Source of the DNA: Chryseobacterium sp. SN22
GTDB taxonomy: Bacteria > Bacteroidota > Bacteroidia > Flavobacteriales > Weeksellaceae
Reading direction: 5' to 3'
DNA: 64,000 bases
Assembly (NCBI RefSeq): GCF_008329705.1
Contig: NZ_VTSX01000002.1
Span: 62,001 to 126,000, forward strand
In this document: positions 15,934-25,028 of the stretch, piece by piece
How the letters are laid out: every line of letters starts with the position of its first letter
Position numbering within the stretch: the first letter of the stretch is position 1
Notes under the pieces: model-generated
Told to the model about the DNA's origin: nothing
The model's database searches: none
What the model saw: only the letters and a program-made list of their open reading frames with translations
Made by a program: the position numbers and the translations under genes

Positions 15934-17865
15934 TCAATTCAGCTGAGATCCCAGGTATTCCCACTCCTGTAAAGCCAGTTCAAGTTCCTCTTTTGTTTTA
16001 CTGTATTTTTCCAGGGTTTCTTCAGAAGGGTTTTCTTTCGTAAAAGAAGTTTCAAATTTCTCTACTTTTATTTCAAGCTCGGAAATTTTCTCTTCTACCT
16101 TTTTAATTTTATTCTGAATATTTTTCTGCTCTTTACTCACGACCGTTGCAGACTGATCGCTTTTAACGGCAGGCTTTTCTTCCGCTTTTTTCACCTCAGC
16201 TTTCGGAGCCTCACTGTGAAGCTTTGCTTTCTCAGCCGAGATCTCACGGATTGATTCTTTTTGTCTGAATTCAAGATATTCGTTGATATCGCCTAAGAAC
16301 TCTTTCATTTTTCCGTCGCGGAATTCATAGATTTTGTCGCAAAGCCCCTGAAGAAACTCCCGGTCGTGCGAAATGACGATCAGGGTACCTTCAAACTTCT
16401 GCAAGGCCAGCTTGATAATTTCTTTGGACTGTATATCCAGGTGATTCGTCGGCTCATCCATGATCAGGGTATTAAACGGACGCAACAGCAATTTACAAAG
16501 TGCCAGACGGTTTCTTTCCCCTCCGGAAAGTACTTTTGTTTTTTTATTCACCGCTTCTCCCTGGAACAGGAAAGATCCTAACAAATCACGGACTCTAGGT
16601 CTCGTTTCTTCCGTTGCGGCATCTTCCGCTTCTTCCTGAACGGTTTTATTCGGAGTCAATACTTCTTCCTGATTTTGGGCAAAGTATCCGATATTGACAT
16701 TGTGCCCCAGGTTCCAAGTTCCGGAATAGTCTTTAATATCGCCGGCAAGGATTTTCGCCAGGGTTGTTTTTCCCTGCCCGTTCTGTCCCAGCAATGCAAT
16801 CCGGTCACCCCGCTGAACAATGAAATCCACATCATCGAAAATCTGTTTTTCTCCGTATGCTTTTCCAAGGTTTTCCGCCTCAAAAATAACTTTCCCCGGA
16901 ACAACCGACTGCACGAAACGGATGTTGAATTTGGAAACGTCTTCGTTATCCACTTCGATACGCTCGATTTTATCCAGTTTTTTGATCAATGACTGGGCAA
17001 AGGAAGCTTTGGTGGCGCTCGCACGGAATTTGTTGATGTTGTCTTCCATCTGCTTGATCTCTGCATCCTGATTCTTTTTGGCCTGAATCAGTTTTTCACG
17101 GCGGTCCTCCCGCATGACGAGGTATTTGGAATAGTTGGCTTTATAATCGTCGACTTTTCGGTTGTTCACATCAAAAGTACGGTTGCAGACGGCTGTCATG
17201 AACTGCTTATCGTGGCTTACCAGCACAATCGCTCCGGGATATTCTTTCAAGAAGTTCTCCAGCCAGATAATGGATTCCATATCCAGGTGGTTGGTAGGTT
17301 CATCGAGAAGCATCAGGTCGTTTTTCTGAAGAAGCAGCTTTGCCAGTTCGATCCTCATTCTCCAGCCTCCTGAAAATTCATCGGTGATCTTCTGGAAATC
17401 GTCGGCTTTAAATCCTAATCCGAACAGAACTTTTTCCACATCACCTTCCAGATTATAGGCATCGTGATGCATCAGAAGATCATTAAGCTCGGTCATTTTA
17501 TTGATCAGGTCCGTGTAAGAATCACTTTCATAATCGGTTCTTACCGTCATCTGATGGTTGACTTCCTCCAGTTCCTCCTTCCATGCATTGATCTGCTCGA
17601 AGGCCTGCATGGTTTCATTCCATACGGTTCTTCCTTTTACAAAATCGAGATCCTGTTTCAGGAAACCAATGGTAATGCTTCCTTCGGGAACAACGTTTCC
17701 TTCATAGAATGTAATTTCTCCGGAAAGCATCTTCAGTAAAGTGGATTTTCCCGCTCCGTTTTTACCGACCAAACCAATTTTATCATCCTTTTTAATTGTA
17801 AAATTTACGTTTTGAAACAGATAGTTTCCCGAATGATGTAATCCTAAACCTTGAACCGAAAGCAT
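15934..17865 (-). CDS. ABC-F family ATP-binding protein
   Basis: A 643-residue soluble protein with two ABC ATPase domains and no membrane segments. Walker A motifs are GKNGAGKST and GQNGQGKTT. Signature motifs are FSGGWRMR and LSGGERNRL, and Walker B motifs LMLLDEPTNHLDM and TLIMDEPTNHLDI. Between the domains is the ABC-F linker rich in charged residues (REKLIQAKKNQDAEIKQ). The C-terminus has a Lys/Glu-rich spacer and a predicted coiled coil (KIKKVEEKISELEIKVEKF). The form is close to Uup/EttA-type translation factors that act on the ribosome. A resistance function cannot be read from sequence. The -7 box is TATTTTTG at 17907-17914. Confidence 0.9.
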   Translation of the reverse strand: MLSVQGLGLHHSGNYLFQNVNFTIKKDDKIGLVGKNGAGKSTLLKMLSGEITFYEGNVVPEGSITIGFLKQDLDFVKGRTVWNETMQAFEQINAWKEELEEVNHQMTVRTDYESDSYTDLINKMTELNDLLMHHDAYNLEGDVEKVLFGLGFKADDFQKITDEFSGGWRMRIELAKLLLQKNDLMLLDEPTNHLDMESIIWLENFLKEYPGAIVLVSHDKQFMTAVCNRTFDVNNRKVDDYKANYSKYLVMREDRREKLIQAKKNQDAEIKQMEDNINKFRASATKASFAQSLIKKLDKIERIEVDNEDVSKFNIRFVQSVVPGKVIFEAENLGKAYGEKQIFDDVDFIVQRGDRIALLGQNGQGKTTLAKILAGDIKDYSGTWNLGHNVNIGYFAQNQEEVLTPNKTVQEEAEDAATEETRPRVRDLLGSFLFQGEAVNKKTKVLSGGERNRLALCKLLLRPFNTLIMDEPTNHLDIQSKEIIKLALQKFEGTLIVISHDREFLQGLCDKIYEFRDGKMKEFLGDINEYLEFRQKESIREISAEKAKLHSEAPKAEVKKAEEKPAVKSDQSATVVSKEQKNIQNKIKKVEEKISELEIKVEKFETSFTKENPSEETLEKYSKTKEELELALQEWEYLGSQLN

Positions 17866-17945
17866 GTGTTAAATAATGATTAATGTGAATAATGAATTTT
17901 CGGGTGCAAAAATACGGAAAATAAAGCAATTCAAGATAAAGAAAA

Positions 17946-17969
17946 AGAGCCGCTTAAAAAAGCAGCTCT
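17946..17969. terminator. Hairpin upstream of the ABC-F promoter
   Basis: AGAGCCGCTT and AAGCAGCTCT form a 10-bp stem with one mismatch. It has a T-tract on the minus strand and would stop read-through into the ABC-F promoter. Confidence 0.6.
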
Positions 17970-18388
17970 AAGGGGGAAAACTTATACGCTTATAAGTTGA
18001 ATGACAAAATTCCGGAAAATAAAGCTGATCCGGTATCGTAGAAATAACCAAAGTTTACATTACGTATTTTTACGGAGTATAGAGTAGGTTAGACTAAGGC
18101 TAAGTTTTTAGAGGTTCCGTAGAAGCTTCTTTCACTTAACGTTATCGATGCAGATCCCTTTATATCGCAGATTTTTCGGTTTCAATAGTACTTCGACAGG
18201 CTCAGCATAACACATTTAATTCAATAATGACAGGATTTAAACCGAGTTGTCTAAACAGTATAGCGGCTATAACATTTTATACCAATGTACCCAGAGCATA
18301 CTATTGACAGGAATTTCCGGCTTTCTGCTCTCACCTTTATCATTATTAGTATTTTAAATGCTTCTTTAAAATCCGCTCATGAATAAAA

Positions 18389-18414
18389 AGAGCTGCCAAA
18401 ATCATGGCAGCTCT
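18389..18414. terminator. Terminator after the DUF2235 gene
   Basis: A perfect 10-bp stem (AGAGCTGCCA with TGGCAGCTCT) followed on the minus strand by a T-rich tract. Confidence 0.8.
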
Positions 18415-18441
18415 ACACCTAAATTTAAAACTGAAAAAGTA

Positions 18442-19791
18442 CTAACATTTGTTGTAAACACTTTCTTTCATTAGAATTGTACGGTTCCAATAGTCATTAT
18501 TCGGAATGTTGGTTCCGTATGCATAGTCCACAGCAGAATCTTCGATGTGGTGGATCTCCAACTGTGACCTGGAGCCGTTTTTATGGTAATGATCGTTCGA
18601 ATGACCCGGAACGTTCAGCCCGTTGTTGATAAATTCTGCAAAGGCGGTACCTTTCGGATGCTGAAGCAATGCCTCATGGTACAATCCGAAATTGGCCGAA
18701 ATGTGGGTATAATCCGACAGCTCCGCATAATGGTAAACCGGCTTCGTATCCGGCGAAAGGGTTTGTATATAGCGCTGAAGAGCTTGCGATAATTCGATAA
18801 GGCAGGGATGCTCGCACTCCTCAATTTCAAAATCCGACAGGCTGAAATCAGTCCTGAACACCGGCTTTTCAGCATTGGTTTCTGCAATCATCAGCTGCCC
18901 GTAAACTTTCGGCAGTCCGTTATAGACCCACTCTTTGGCAATATAGGCCTGTGAGGAAATGCCGTCATGATCTATTCCGTAATCGCTCAGCAAATCATCC
19001 CAGATTTTATTTCCTTCTGCGTTTTTTATCGTGGCTCTGATGTTTTCCATATAATAGAAAACCTCCCGGTCTTCCGTAAAGGCCGGCGAAACATAAACCG
19101 ACTGTGATCCTTCAAGATACCCTCCTCCCACATCAGCGTGAGAGCCGGGCACAAAAATCTCTTTCCACACCGAATGTTCCGTTACCAAACAGGTATCGCT
19201 TTTTTCTTTTGAATCTTCAGAAAGACCGGTAAGCGGAAAAAAAAACCGGCATTCGTTCAGCGCACTGATCTGCAGCACCCGCTCCGTCTTCGGAAGTATA
19301 GCCACTTCATGGCTGCTGAAAGCTGCAGATTCCACGGTATCAAAAATACCCAGGAATTTTACTTTTACCGTAAAGCCCAAAAATTCCGAATATTCCCTCA
19401 GCAGTTCATAGCATAGATGCCTGGCCAGCATTGCGCCTCGGCTGAATCCATACACATAGAAGTGATATTCTGCTGCATTGCCGGACAATAGGTTTCTGAC
19501 AAATGAAGAAGCCTTCTCCAGCTTATCATCCGAGGAATATCCTGAAACCCCCGAAGGGTTTTTACAGGTGGCCATGGTAAAATCCTGGTCTTCGGATCCG
19601 GTAACGGTTCCTATTCCTTCTATATAAATTTTTTCATCACCGTTAAAAAGATTGAATAATTTATAGATATTGGTAGTCCCACCATAATAGCTTTCATTAT
19701 TTTTGTCAGGCTTCCGAAGGGAAACTGCATTCGGTCCGTTATTTCCGGTACCGTCGAAAAAAACTCCAATAGAGATTATTTTACAATTCAT
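18442..19791 (-). CDS. DUF2235 alpha/beta-hydrolase (Tle1-like phospholipase candidate)
   Basis: A 449-residue protein with the DUF2235 hallmarks: ISIGVFFDGTGNN at the N-terminus, nucleophile elbow G115-F-S117-R-G119 in YVYGFSRGA, and the acid-bearing PGSHADVGGGY. DUF2235 includes the Tle1 phospholipase effectors of type VI secretion, and also housekeeping hydrolases. There is no signal peptide. No VgrG, Hcp, PAAR or sheath gene is in the window, so T6SS delivery is not shown. It ends a run of six same-strand genes that includes a two-component pair and an M15-like peptidase. The catalytic triad appears intact. Confidence 0.75.
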   Translation of the reverse strand: MNCKIISIGVFFDGTGNNGPNAVSLRKPDKNNESYYGGTTNIYKLFNLFNGDEKIYIEGIGTVTGSEDQDFTMATCKNPSGVSGYSSDDKLEKASSFVRNLLSGNAAEYHFYVYGFSRGAMLARHLCYELLREYSEFLGFTVKVKFLGIFDTVESAAFSSHEVAILPKTERVLQISALNECRFFFPLTGLSEDSKEKSDTCLVTEHSVWKEIFVPGSHADVGGGYLEGSQSVYVSPAFTEDREVFYYMENIRATIKNAEGNKIWDDLLSDYGIDHDGISSQAYIAKEWVYNGLPKVYGQLMIAETNAEKPVFRTDFSLSDFEIEECEHPCLIELSQALQRYIQTLSPDTKPVYHYAELSDYTHISANFGLYHEALLQHPKGTAFAEFINNGLNVPGHSNDHYHKNGSRSQLEIHHIEDSAVDYAYGTNIPNNDYWNRTILMKESVYNKC

Positions 19792-19907
19792 TCACTTGTG
19801 GTTTTATCTGTTCTTCATTATGGGTAATGAAGTGCTTCATTTTATGAATTCCCCAAAGTAACGGTGAAAAAAATTGGAATGATAGCGTAGAAAATACCAA
19901 ATAAAAA

Positions 19908-19927
19908 ATTCCGTATTTCTACGGAAT
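19908..19927. terminator. Hairpin at the stop of the response-regulator gene
   Basis: ATTCCGTA and TACGGAAT form a perfect 8-bp stem with a TTTC loop, followed on the minus strand by TTTTTTAT. It separates the two-component genes from the DUF2235 gene, which may therefore have its own promoter. Confidence 0.65.
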
Positions 19928-20604
19928 CATATTCTTTCAAGCGGGTGGATGTTGTTGATGATGGCATAAATTACGATTCCAACCGTATTTTTTGCACCGA
20001 TCTTCTCGACAATTCTCTGGCGGTGGCTTTCCACGGTTCTCGGGCTGATGTAAAGCTTTTCAGCAATTTCATTGTTGGTACATTCCTGGCAGATCAGCTT
20101 TACAACTTCTTTCTCCCTTTCGGAAAGCTCATCATCCATTTCGAAAAGGGTTCTTTTCTTTGTAGGGCTGTTCATATAGGAGAAAATCATCTGATGGTCT
20201 TCCGGTGTAAAGAATATCCCGTTTTTGTAGACCATGGTAATGGCTTCGATAAAGGCATTTCTGTTGGAGTTCTTAGGCAGGAAAGCAGAGACTCCCAGTT
20301 TCACCATGTAACCTAAAATCGTAGTCTTGTAATGTGAAGAAAGGATGATGATTTTAAGCTCCGGATACTTCTCTTTCAGTATTTCCACCAGTTCAAAACC
20401 GTTCATCGGCAGCATCTGCACATCTACCAAAGCGATATCCGGAAAATCTTCCGAAGAGGTATTTTCAAGGGTTTCCAAAAAATCGGGTCCGTTATTAGAC
20501 ATGGCCACTACGGAAATTCCCTGCTCCGAAGACAACAGCATTTTTACCGCTTCGAGGATCAGCTGCTCATCATCCACTAATGCTAATTTGATCTGAGAAT
20601 TCAT
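19927..20604 (-). CDS. NarL/LuxR-type response regulator
   Basis: A 225-residue regulator. The receiver domain (about 1-125) has acidic pocket D11/D12, phospho-acceptor D61 in DIALVDVQMLPMNG, and conserved S/K in LSSHYK. A LuxR-type helix-turn-helix follows at about 155-220 (LSEREKEVVKLICQE, IAEKLYISPRTVESHRQRI). It is the output partner of the kinase encoded just upstream; its start overlaps the kinase gene end by 35 bp, so translation is probably coupled. Targets are unknown; the nearby lipase-like gene is a reasonable guess. Confidence 0.92.
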   Translation of the reverse strand: MNSQIKLALVDDEQLILEAVKMLLSSEQGISVVAMSNNGPDFLETLENTSSEDFPDIALVDVQMLPMNGFELVEILKEKYPELKIIILSSHYKTTILGYMVKLGVSAFLPKNSNRNAFIEAITMVYKNGIFFTPEDHQMIFSYMNSPTKKRTLFEMDDELSEREKEVVKLICQECTNNEIAEKLYISPRTVESHRQRIVEKIGAKNTVGIVIYAIINNIHPLERI

Positions 20605-21406
20605 TGTTGTATGGAATTTTAATAATTAACCGGCTGCCATGTCCCAGGACATTTTTCCATTTATGCGCCGCATTCATCGATTTTATTCTGGATTCGATGT
20701 TTTTGATCCCCATCCCCTTTTTTACTTCTTCATATTCAAAACTTGTTCCGTTGTCTGAAATGACGACAGCAAGATTGGTGTTATTGTCCTTTATATAAAT
20801 CCAGACCCTTGTTGCTTCCGAATGTTTAAGAACGTTAGTGGTAAACTCCTGAATGATCCTATATAACTGGACTTCTATGAAAATTTCTTTTTTCTGAAAT
20901 TTCGGGCTTACATTCAGGGAAATATTGATCCTTCCTGCCAGATTGGCAATCAGTTCTTCGATATACAGCACCAACCCTACCGATTCCAGGTTTACCGGAT
21001 ACAAGGAATGGGAAATGCTTCGCGCCGAATCAATCAGGGAAGACATCTGGGTTGTGATATTTTTTTTGATAAGCTCATCTCCTTTTGTGTCGAGATTATT
21101 AAGCCATAAGGAAAGAATATTAAGACGGTTCCCGATATCATCGTGGATCATGACGGCAATTCTCTTCCGCTCTGATTCCTGTGCTTTGATGTTTTCTAAA
21201 ACCAGTGTTTTCTGATATTGAACCTCCGCTTCATACTGCGCATTCTTTTCTTTAACAATTCTCCGGATAAAACTTCTGTAGGCCAGCAGAATAAAAGACA
21301 TGATGATTGCCATGACGGCAAGCAGTGCAATAAAGAAGGTAATATTTAACGTTATTTCTTTAATTTTAAAAAAGTATAAATAAGTGAGACGTACAAAAGG
21401 CTGCAA
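20570..21406 (-). CDS. Sensor histidine kinase (HisKA_3/HATPase type)
   Basis: About 278 residues. It has one N-terminal membrane helix (NITFFIALLAVMAIIMSFIL), a short coiled coil, then the HisKA_3 phospho-acceptor H88 in RKRIAVMIHDDIGNRL. The ATPase domain shows an N box in FTTNVLKHSEATRVW and a G box in GMGIKNIESRI. There is no extracellular sensing domain, so the signal may come through the adjacent membrane protein, whose gene overlaps this one. The start is uncertain: the furthest start is a TTG at 21406, and no ATG occurs before the membrane helix is nearly complete. Confidence 0.88.
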   Translation of the reverse strand: MQPFVRLTYLYFFKIKEITLNITFFIALLAVMAIIMSFILLAYRSFIRRIVKEKNAQYEAEVQYQKTLVLENIKAQESERKRIAVMIHDDIGNRLNILSLWLNNLDTKGDELIKKNITTQMSSLIDSARSISHSLYPVNLESVGLVLYIEELIANLAGRINISLNVSPKFQKKEIFIEVQLYRIIQEFTTNVLKHSEATRVWIYIKDNNTNLAVVISDNGTSFEYEEVKKGMGIKNIESRIKSMNAAHKWKNVLGHGSRLIIKIPYNNEFSDQISISG

Positions 21407-21960
21407 AGGAGATTATTAACGTTCCAGATCATGTTGGCATCCTGTGCTTTAAAGCCAGCCAATTGCCGGAGCAGGAAAAACATAAATACCGACATGGCAT
21501 AGTACAGGAAAACAAGGCTGTCTGCAACAATAAAGCGGGTATTGATTCTAGAATTGCCGATTTCCATCAGCAACGCATATCCTGCAAAACAGATGATCAT
21601 GATACTGGAAATAACCTTTTTTGTTTCATTAACGATAATGTCGTTGCTCAGCAGGAAAAATCCGGCCGTTAAAATCAGCGGAATATATAAATAAGACGAA
21701 AGATTCAGCTTGCGGATAAAAAGAGTTCCTAAGACAAGGAGCTCTCCCGAAACGTAATACGGAAAAATATGATTCAGCTCTTTTGCATGGAAGCCATGAA
21801 TCATAATATTAATGGTAAATTCTATCAAAAAAAGAAAAATGATATAATAAACATACCATTTTTCCGTATTTTTAAAAGATCTGTATTTTTTAATCCCAAC
21901 TAAGACACAAATTACAAGTAAAATGTTATTGAGATAAAGTATTACCCCGGAAATATCCAC
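21352..21960 (-). CDS. Polytopic membrane protein upstream of the histidine kinase
   Basis: A 202-residue protein with about six membrane helices and little else; the short loops carry a few charged residues. I do not recognise a family. Its 3' end overlaps the kinase gene by up to 55 bp, so the two are translated together. A role as the sensing subunit for a kinase that lacks an extracellular domain is inferred from this coupling only. It is 22 bp downstream of the next gene in the series. Confidence 0.7.
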   Translation of the reverse strand: MDISGVILYLNNILLVICVLVGIKKYRSFKNTEKWYVYYIIFLFLIEFTINIMIHGFHAKELNHIFPYYVSGELLVLGTLFIRKLNLSSYLYIPLILTAGFFLLSNDIIVNETKKVISSIMIICFAGYALLMEIGNSRINTRFIVADSLVFLYYAMSVFMFFLLRQLAGFKAQDANMIWNVNNLLCSLLYVSLIYTFLKLKK

Positions 21961-21982
21961 AGTACAATCTAATTTTTTTTAA

Positions 21983-22744
21983 TTATATAATCCCACAAGA
22001 GGGCGGACAGGCATGCGACCAATCATAGGTATTTGATATATTTTTTATGCTTCCGTTATCTTCAAGATTTTCATAGAATGAAATAAAAATAAGCGTAGGC
22101 AGTACCCGTCCATAGACATCGGAATACTTCAGCCCGAATGAACAGATAATATGCGTAAGCGTTTGTTTTGGCTCCTCTTTCTGACGCGTTGAATGAAGAA
22201 TATCCTGGGCCGGTGCATAGAATCTTCTGAAAATCCTGTCTCCTCCGAATTCCGTACATTCCCTGTAAAACCACATCATGCCTTCATTTCTCCATGATTC
22301 TATAGCTGTTACAGCTTTATCCTGAGCCAGCACCGGCTTGCCTGAAACCGGAAAAGATGTATCGGCACTATCGTCCACTTTTTCCAGATTTTTAGAAAGA
22401 ACGGCATTCTTAACGACGGTATATACCGCTGTCTCTTGCAATATTAAGTTTTGCTGCAGTTCCTGTAATGTACTATAAGGATAGCCATCAATGATAATTT
22501 TCTGCCCTTCCGCATCCATTGGATAAAGGATTGCAATCAGCGCTCCCTGATAAACTCCGATCTCGGTACAGAACTGGTTGTTTTTACTCTCCGCTTTCAT
22601 CCATTGAATTTCCGAAGAATCGAAATTAAAAACATAGTTCGTAGAGATCAGTCTCTTGATCAATTCATACTCAGAACAGCAGTTAGACCATTCTATAATA
22701 GCTGCTTCGCATGCTTCCCGATTTAATATACTCATTTTTTTCAT
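21983..22744 (-). CDS. Unrecognised 253-residue protein
   Basis: I do not recognise this protein. It has no signal peptide or membrane segment and seems cytoplasmic. Two segments look alike (REACEAAIIEWSN near the start and DKAVTAIESWRNE near residue 150), which may mark an internal duplication. The C-terminus is unusual: NTYDWSHACPPSCGII, with two cysteines close to the end. Its place between an M15-like peptidase and a two-component system suggests a shared function, possibly an effector-associated or immunity-type protein, but nothing in the sequence proves this. Confidence 0.7.
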   Translation of the reverse strand: MKKMSILNREACEAAIIEWSNCCSEYELIKRLISTNYVFNFDSSEIQWMKAESKNNQFCTEIGVYQGALIAILYPMDAEGQKIIIDGYPYSTLQELQQNLILQETAVYTVVKNAVLSKNLEKVDDSADTSFPVSGKPVLAQDKAVTAIESWRNEGMMWFYRECTEFGGDRIFRRFYAPAQDILHSTRQKEEPKQTLTHIICSFGLKYSDVYGRVLPTLIFISFYENLEDNGSIKNISNTYDWSHACPPSCGII

Positions 22745-22814
22745 GGTTTTAATGCGTCAAAATTATACAAACTAATTTATCTGTGCAAGTATCTCACGAA
22801 TAATTGAAAATTTG

Positions 22815-23432
22815 TTAATAGTTCCTTACGGTAATATGAAAACAGCTTTGTTGCTTTTCTTTGATGTAATAAATTTTTCCTGCATCATAATAGTATCTAA
22901 GTACTCTTTCCAGAGCCACTTCCATTTTAGGATTGTACTTCAAAGCATCGTTAAAGCGGACATAAGAAATATCGAAAGAATTGCCGTAATTATGAGAACT
23001 GATTCCCAATGCGGCATTGGAATTTACTTTTCGCAGGCGGCACTGGTCTTCCAGTGTCCTCGTAAGGGAAGAAACCGTAAACGTACTTCCTTTGGTTTCT
23101 TTACTGAACCGGGCCCCTATTTTTTCCAGCATCAGCTTACCTTTGGAAACCATCCAGGCCCTGCTGTAATCAAGCTTCTGAACGCGGTAGCCCTTTCCCG
23201 ATTTCTTGATTTTATGAAGCTTACCGTTATCGATGTATTTCTGAACCGTCTTTGAATCTTTCAGGAGTTTTATGCCGAAACTTTTCGCAGCATCAAGATG
23301 CGGCTTATACAATGCGGTAGGCTCTATCTTCACCACTTCTTTCAGATCATAACAGGGAAAATCCCGGCTGGCTTTCTGGGTAAAAAAAAACGGTCCCAGG
23401 AACAGGATATTGAGGTACAGCAGTTTTTTCAT
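22815..23432 (-). CDS. DUF5715 family, M15-peptidase-like secreted protein
   Basis: A 205-residue protein with an N-terminal signal peptide (MKKLLYLNILFLGPFFFTQK). It carries the zinc-site pattern of D-Ala-D-Ala/LD-type M15 peptidases: H147 and D154 in SSHNYGNSFDI, and H199 in SCFHITVRNY, with acidic residues E171/E175 between. I recall this family as DUF5715. The likely activity is cleavage of peptidoglycan stem peptides in the periplasm. It is the first gene of the minus-strand series down to 18442. Whether it serves the cell's own wall or attacks a competitor's is not known. Confidence 0.7.
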   Translation of the reverse strand: MKKLLYLNILFLGPFFFTQKASRDFPCYDLKEVVKIEPTALYKPHLDAAKSFGIKLLKDSKTVQKYIDNGKLHKIKKSGKGYRVQKLDYSRAWMVSKGKLMLEKIGARFSKETKGSTFTVSSLTRTLEDQCRLRKVNSNAALGISSHNYGNSFDISYVRFNDALKYNPKMEVALERVLRYYYDAGKIYYIKEKQQSCFHITVRNY

Positions 23433-23635
23433 CTGAGAAATCAGGTAAAAATTAATACAGGCAATTTATCTTAATCAAATATATTAATTTAAAACAAAAC
23501 CATAAATTTTTACTAATACAAATAATTAGTTAAAATTTATTAATTAATCACATAAAAACAACAAAATATATTTTAGATCATCTATTTATTTTTAAAAAAT
23601 GAAAATAAATTTAAATTATTAGTTTTCGTACCTAG

Positions 23636-24039
23636 ATGATGATTTCAAAAAGCATCTAATTTGTAGCAGAAATGCTTGGGACAACGGTGCTTGTTTTTAT
23701 GGGCTGCGGAAGGCCGTTATTGCCGGTGCGGACGGCACCATCCAAGCAGACTTCCGGAAATTTTCTTTTGCATTCGGATTAAGTGTAGTTATTTAGGAGC
23801 TACCTCCAACAAGAATATCAACGGCGGTTTTTCCGGTCTCGCCATTGGTTTTTCACTGGTGCTGATCCATATTGTAGGGATTAAGGTAACCGGTGTTTCC
23901 GTAAACCCGGCAAGAAATATCGGCCCCGCAAGTTTTCGCCGGCGATGAAACCATAAGCCAGTTTGGCTTTTTATTACAGTTCGTCATGGGAGGTGTTGCG
24001 GCTGCTTTTACTTACAACTCACTGATTGAAAGCTCTTAA
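23636..24039 (+). pseudogene. Broken aquaporin (AqpZ-like) gene
   Basis: Pieces of an aquaporin lie in three frames. FVAEMLGTTVLVFMGCG (from 23660) is the first helix. A frame change near 23707 leads to AVIAGADGT and FAFGLSVV. A large deletion removes the middle of the protein, including the first NPA box. Then GGFSGLAIGFSLVLIHIVG and GVSVNPARNIGPA (second NPA box) appear, and after another frame change near 23930, FAGDETISQFGFLLQF to the original stop at 24039. A TAA at 23657 also interrupts the presumed N-terminus. About 135 codons of a normal ~230 remain. It is clearly non-functional as a channel. Confidence 0.85.
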
Positions 24040-24385
24040 AATAAGACAAAACGAAGTACATTCAGTCATTTATTGAAAAGTAATATGAACCCAAAGCAGA
24101 AATCAGATAATAGGCCGGAAGAGGGAAGCTGGATGCTGGAAGTTCCTTTTGCTCATATTAAGATCAAATGTATTGATTACTATATAAAATCGCTTCTATA
24201 AAAGAGCAATTCTATTTAAAATCCTGACTCACTAACCTGACTTTTACTCCCCACTTCACCAACCGACCGAATACATGCTCAACATGGTCGAATTCACTTT
24301 AAAATATGATATTTTATAAAGCGGCTACATTCAACAGAAGCGGATGAAACCCTATCAAAAATCCTGTTTTGCAAACAGGATTTTT
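24040..24385. other. Gap after the aquaporin pseudogene
   Basis: No gene is supported. Around 24110-24140 there is a purine-rich GGCCGGAAGAGGGAAGCTGG tract that resembles tracts near 42080 and 46462. The terminator of the following minus-strand gene closes the gap. Confidence 0.5.
24357..24385. terminator. Terminator of the nuclease-like gene
   Basis: AAAAATCCTGTTT pairs with AAACAGGATTTTT around a 3-nt loop, right at the minus-strand stop. Confidence 0.8.
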
Positions 24386-24931
24386 TTATTTTAATCTTTT
24401 AATATCGAAAGGACTTCTGAAAATCAACTCTTCGTGCTTTCCCTTGATCTGTAGTTTTTTCTGCAACAGGCTCAGTGCCATTTTCCGGATGAAAACATCT
24501 TTATCATTAAGCTTCCAGTACGAGTCTTCATGCACGCGCTTCGGCTCGCGGATCCGGTAAAATTCCGTATCCCAGGTATCTACATTATGATAAAACTCGA
24601 TAATCCCGCAATGTAGGGGAATCAAATCATGATCCACCATCCCCATCGGCAACAGGAAACTGAAGGCGTTGCAGATGTAGTCGCCACACGAAATCTTATC
24701 GTGCTTCAAAAATTTTTCGCCGGTATTGGTATTTGTATACGATTTTTTAAAGTCATTCTTAAAATCGCTTTTCGAAAGTTTAATCTCGATCTCATGGCTA
24801 TAGCCTTCTGCATCGATTAATAAAATATCAGCTTCCCAATCGGCCTGAAAATGATTGGTAAGCACCATTTCCTTCTCAAAATTACATTGAGAATGGATAA
24901 ACGCATGCACCAATTCTTCTATTTTTAACAC
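24386..24931 (-). CDS. PD-(D/E)XK nuclease-like protein (MmcB-like)
   Basis: A 181-residue protein starting with GTG. The segment from DWEADILLIDAEG to EIEIKLSKSDFKND has the order D35...E49-I-K51, which is the PD-(D/E)XK nuclease core. The EIKLSKSDFKND part also recalls the EVK-S-DF motif of MmcB-like repair proteins. It may be a repair or restriction-type endonuclease; no partner methylase or specificity subunit is nearby, which argues against a restriction system. The remaining C-terminal half is not recognised. It forms a single-gene unit with its own terminator. Confidence 0.6.
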   Translation of the reverse strand: MLKIEELVHAFIHSQCNFEKEMVLTNHFQADWEADILLIDAEGYSHEIEIKLSKSDFKNDFKKSYTNTNTGEKFLKHDKISCGDYICNAFSFLLPMGMVDHDLIPLHCGIIEFYHNVDTWDTEFYRIREPKRVHEDSYWKLNDKDVFIRKMALSLLQKKLQIKGKHEELIFRSPFDIKRLK

Positions 24932-25028
24932 TTTTGCTTTTAATTAAAATTTAATTGATTATACCTCTAACGGAGAATCCGTCATTTTCTTTCACATCTT
25001 CAGATTCTCCCACTCAAACACATCCACC

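Larger units (their letters stand above)
17866..18441. other. 576-bp gap between the ABC-F gene and the DUF2235 gene
   Basis: It holds the ABC-F -7 box (minus, 17907-17914) and two hairpins (17946-17969 and 18389-18414). Near 18191-18206 is a CTTCGACAGGCTCAG word that recurs in degenerate form near 31049. No gene is supported on either strand. Confidence 0.55.

Noticed and set aside
18442..19791. Calling the DUF2235 protein a proven T6SS effector
   Set aside because: No T6SS structural gene, VgrG, PAAR or clear immunity gene is present in the window.
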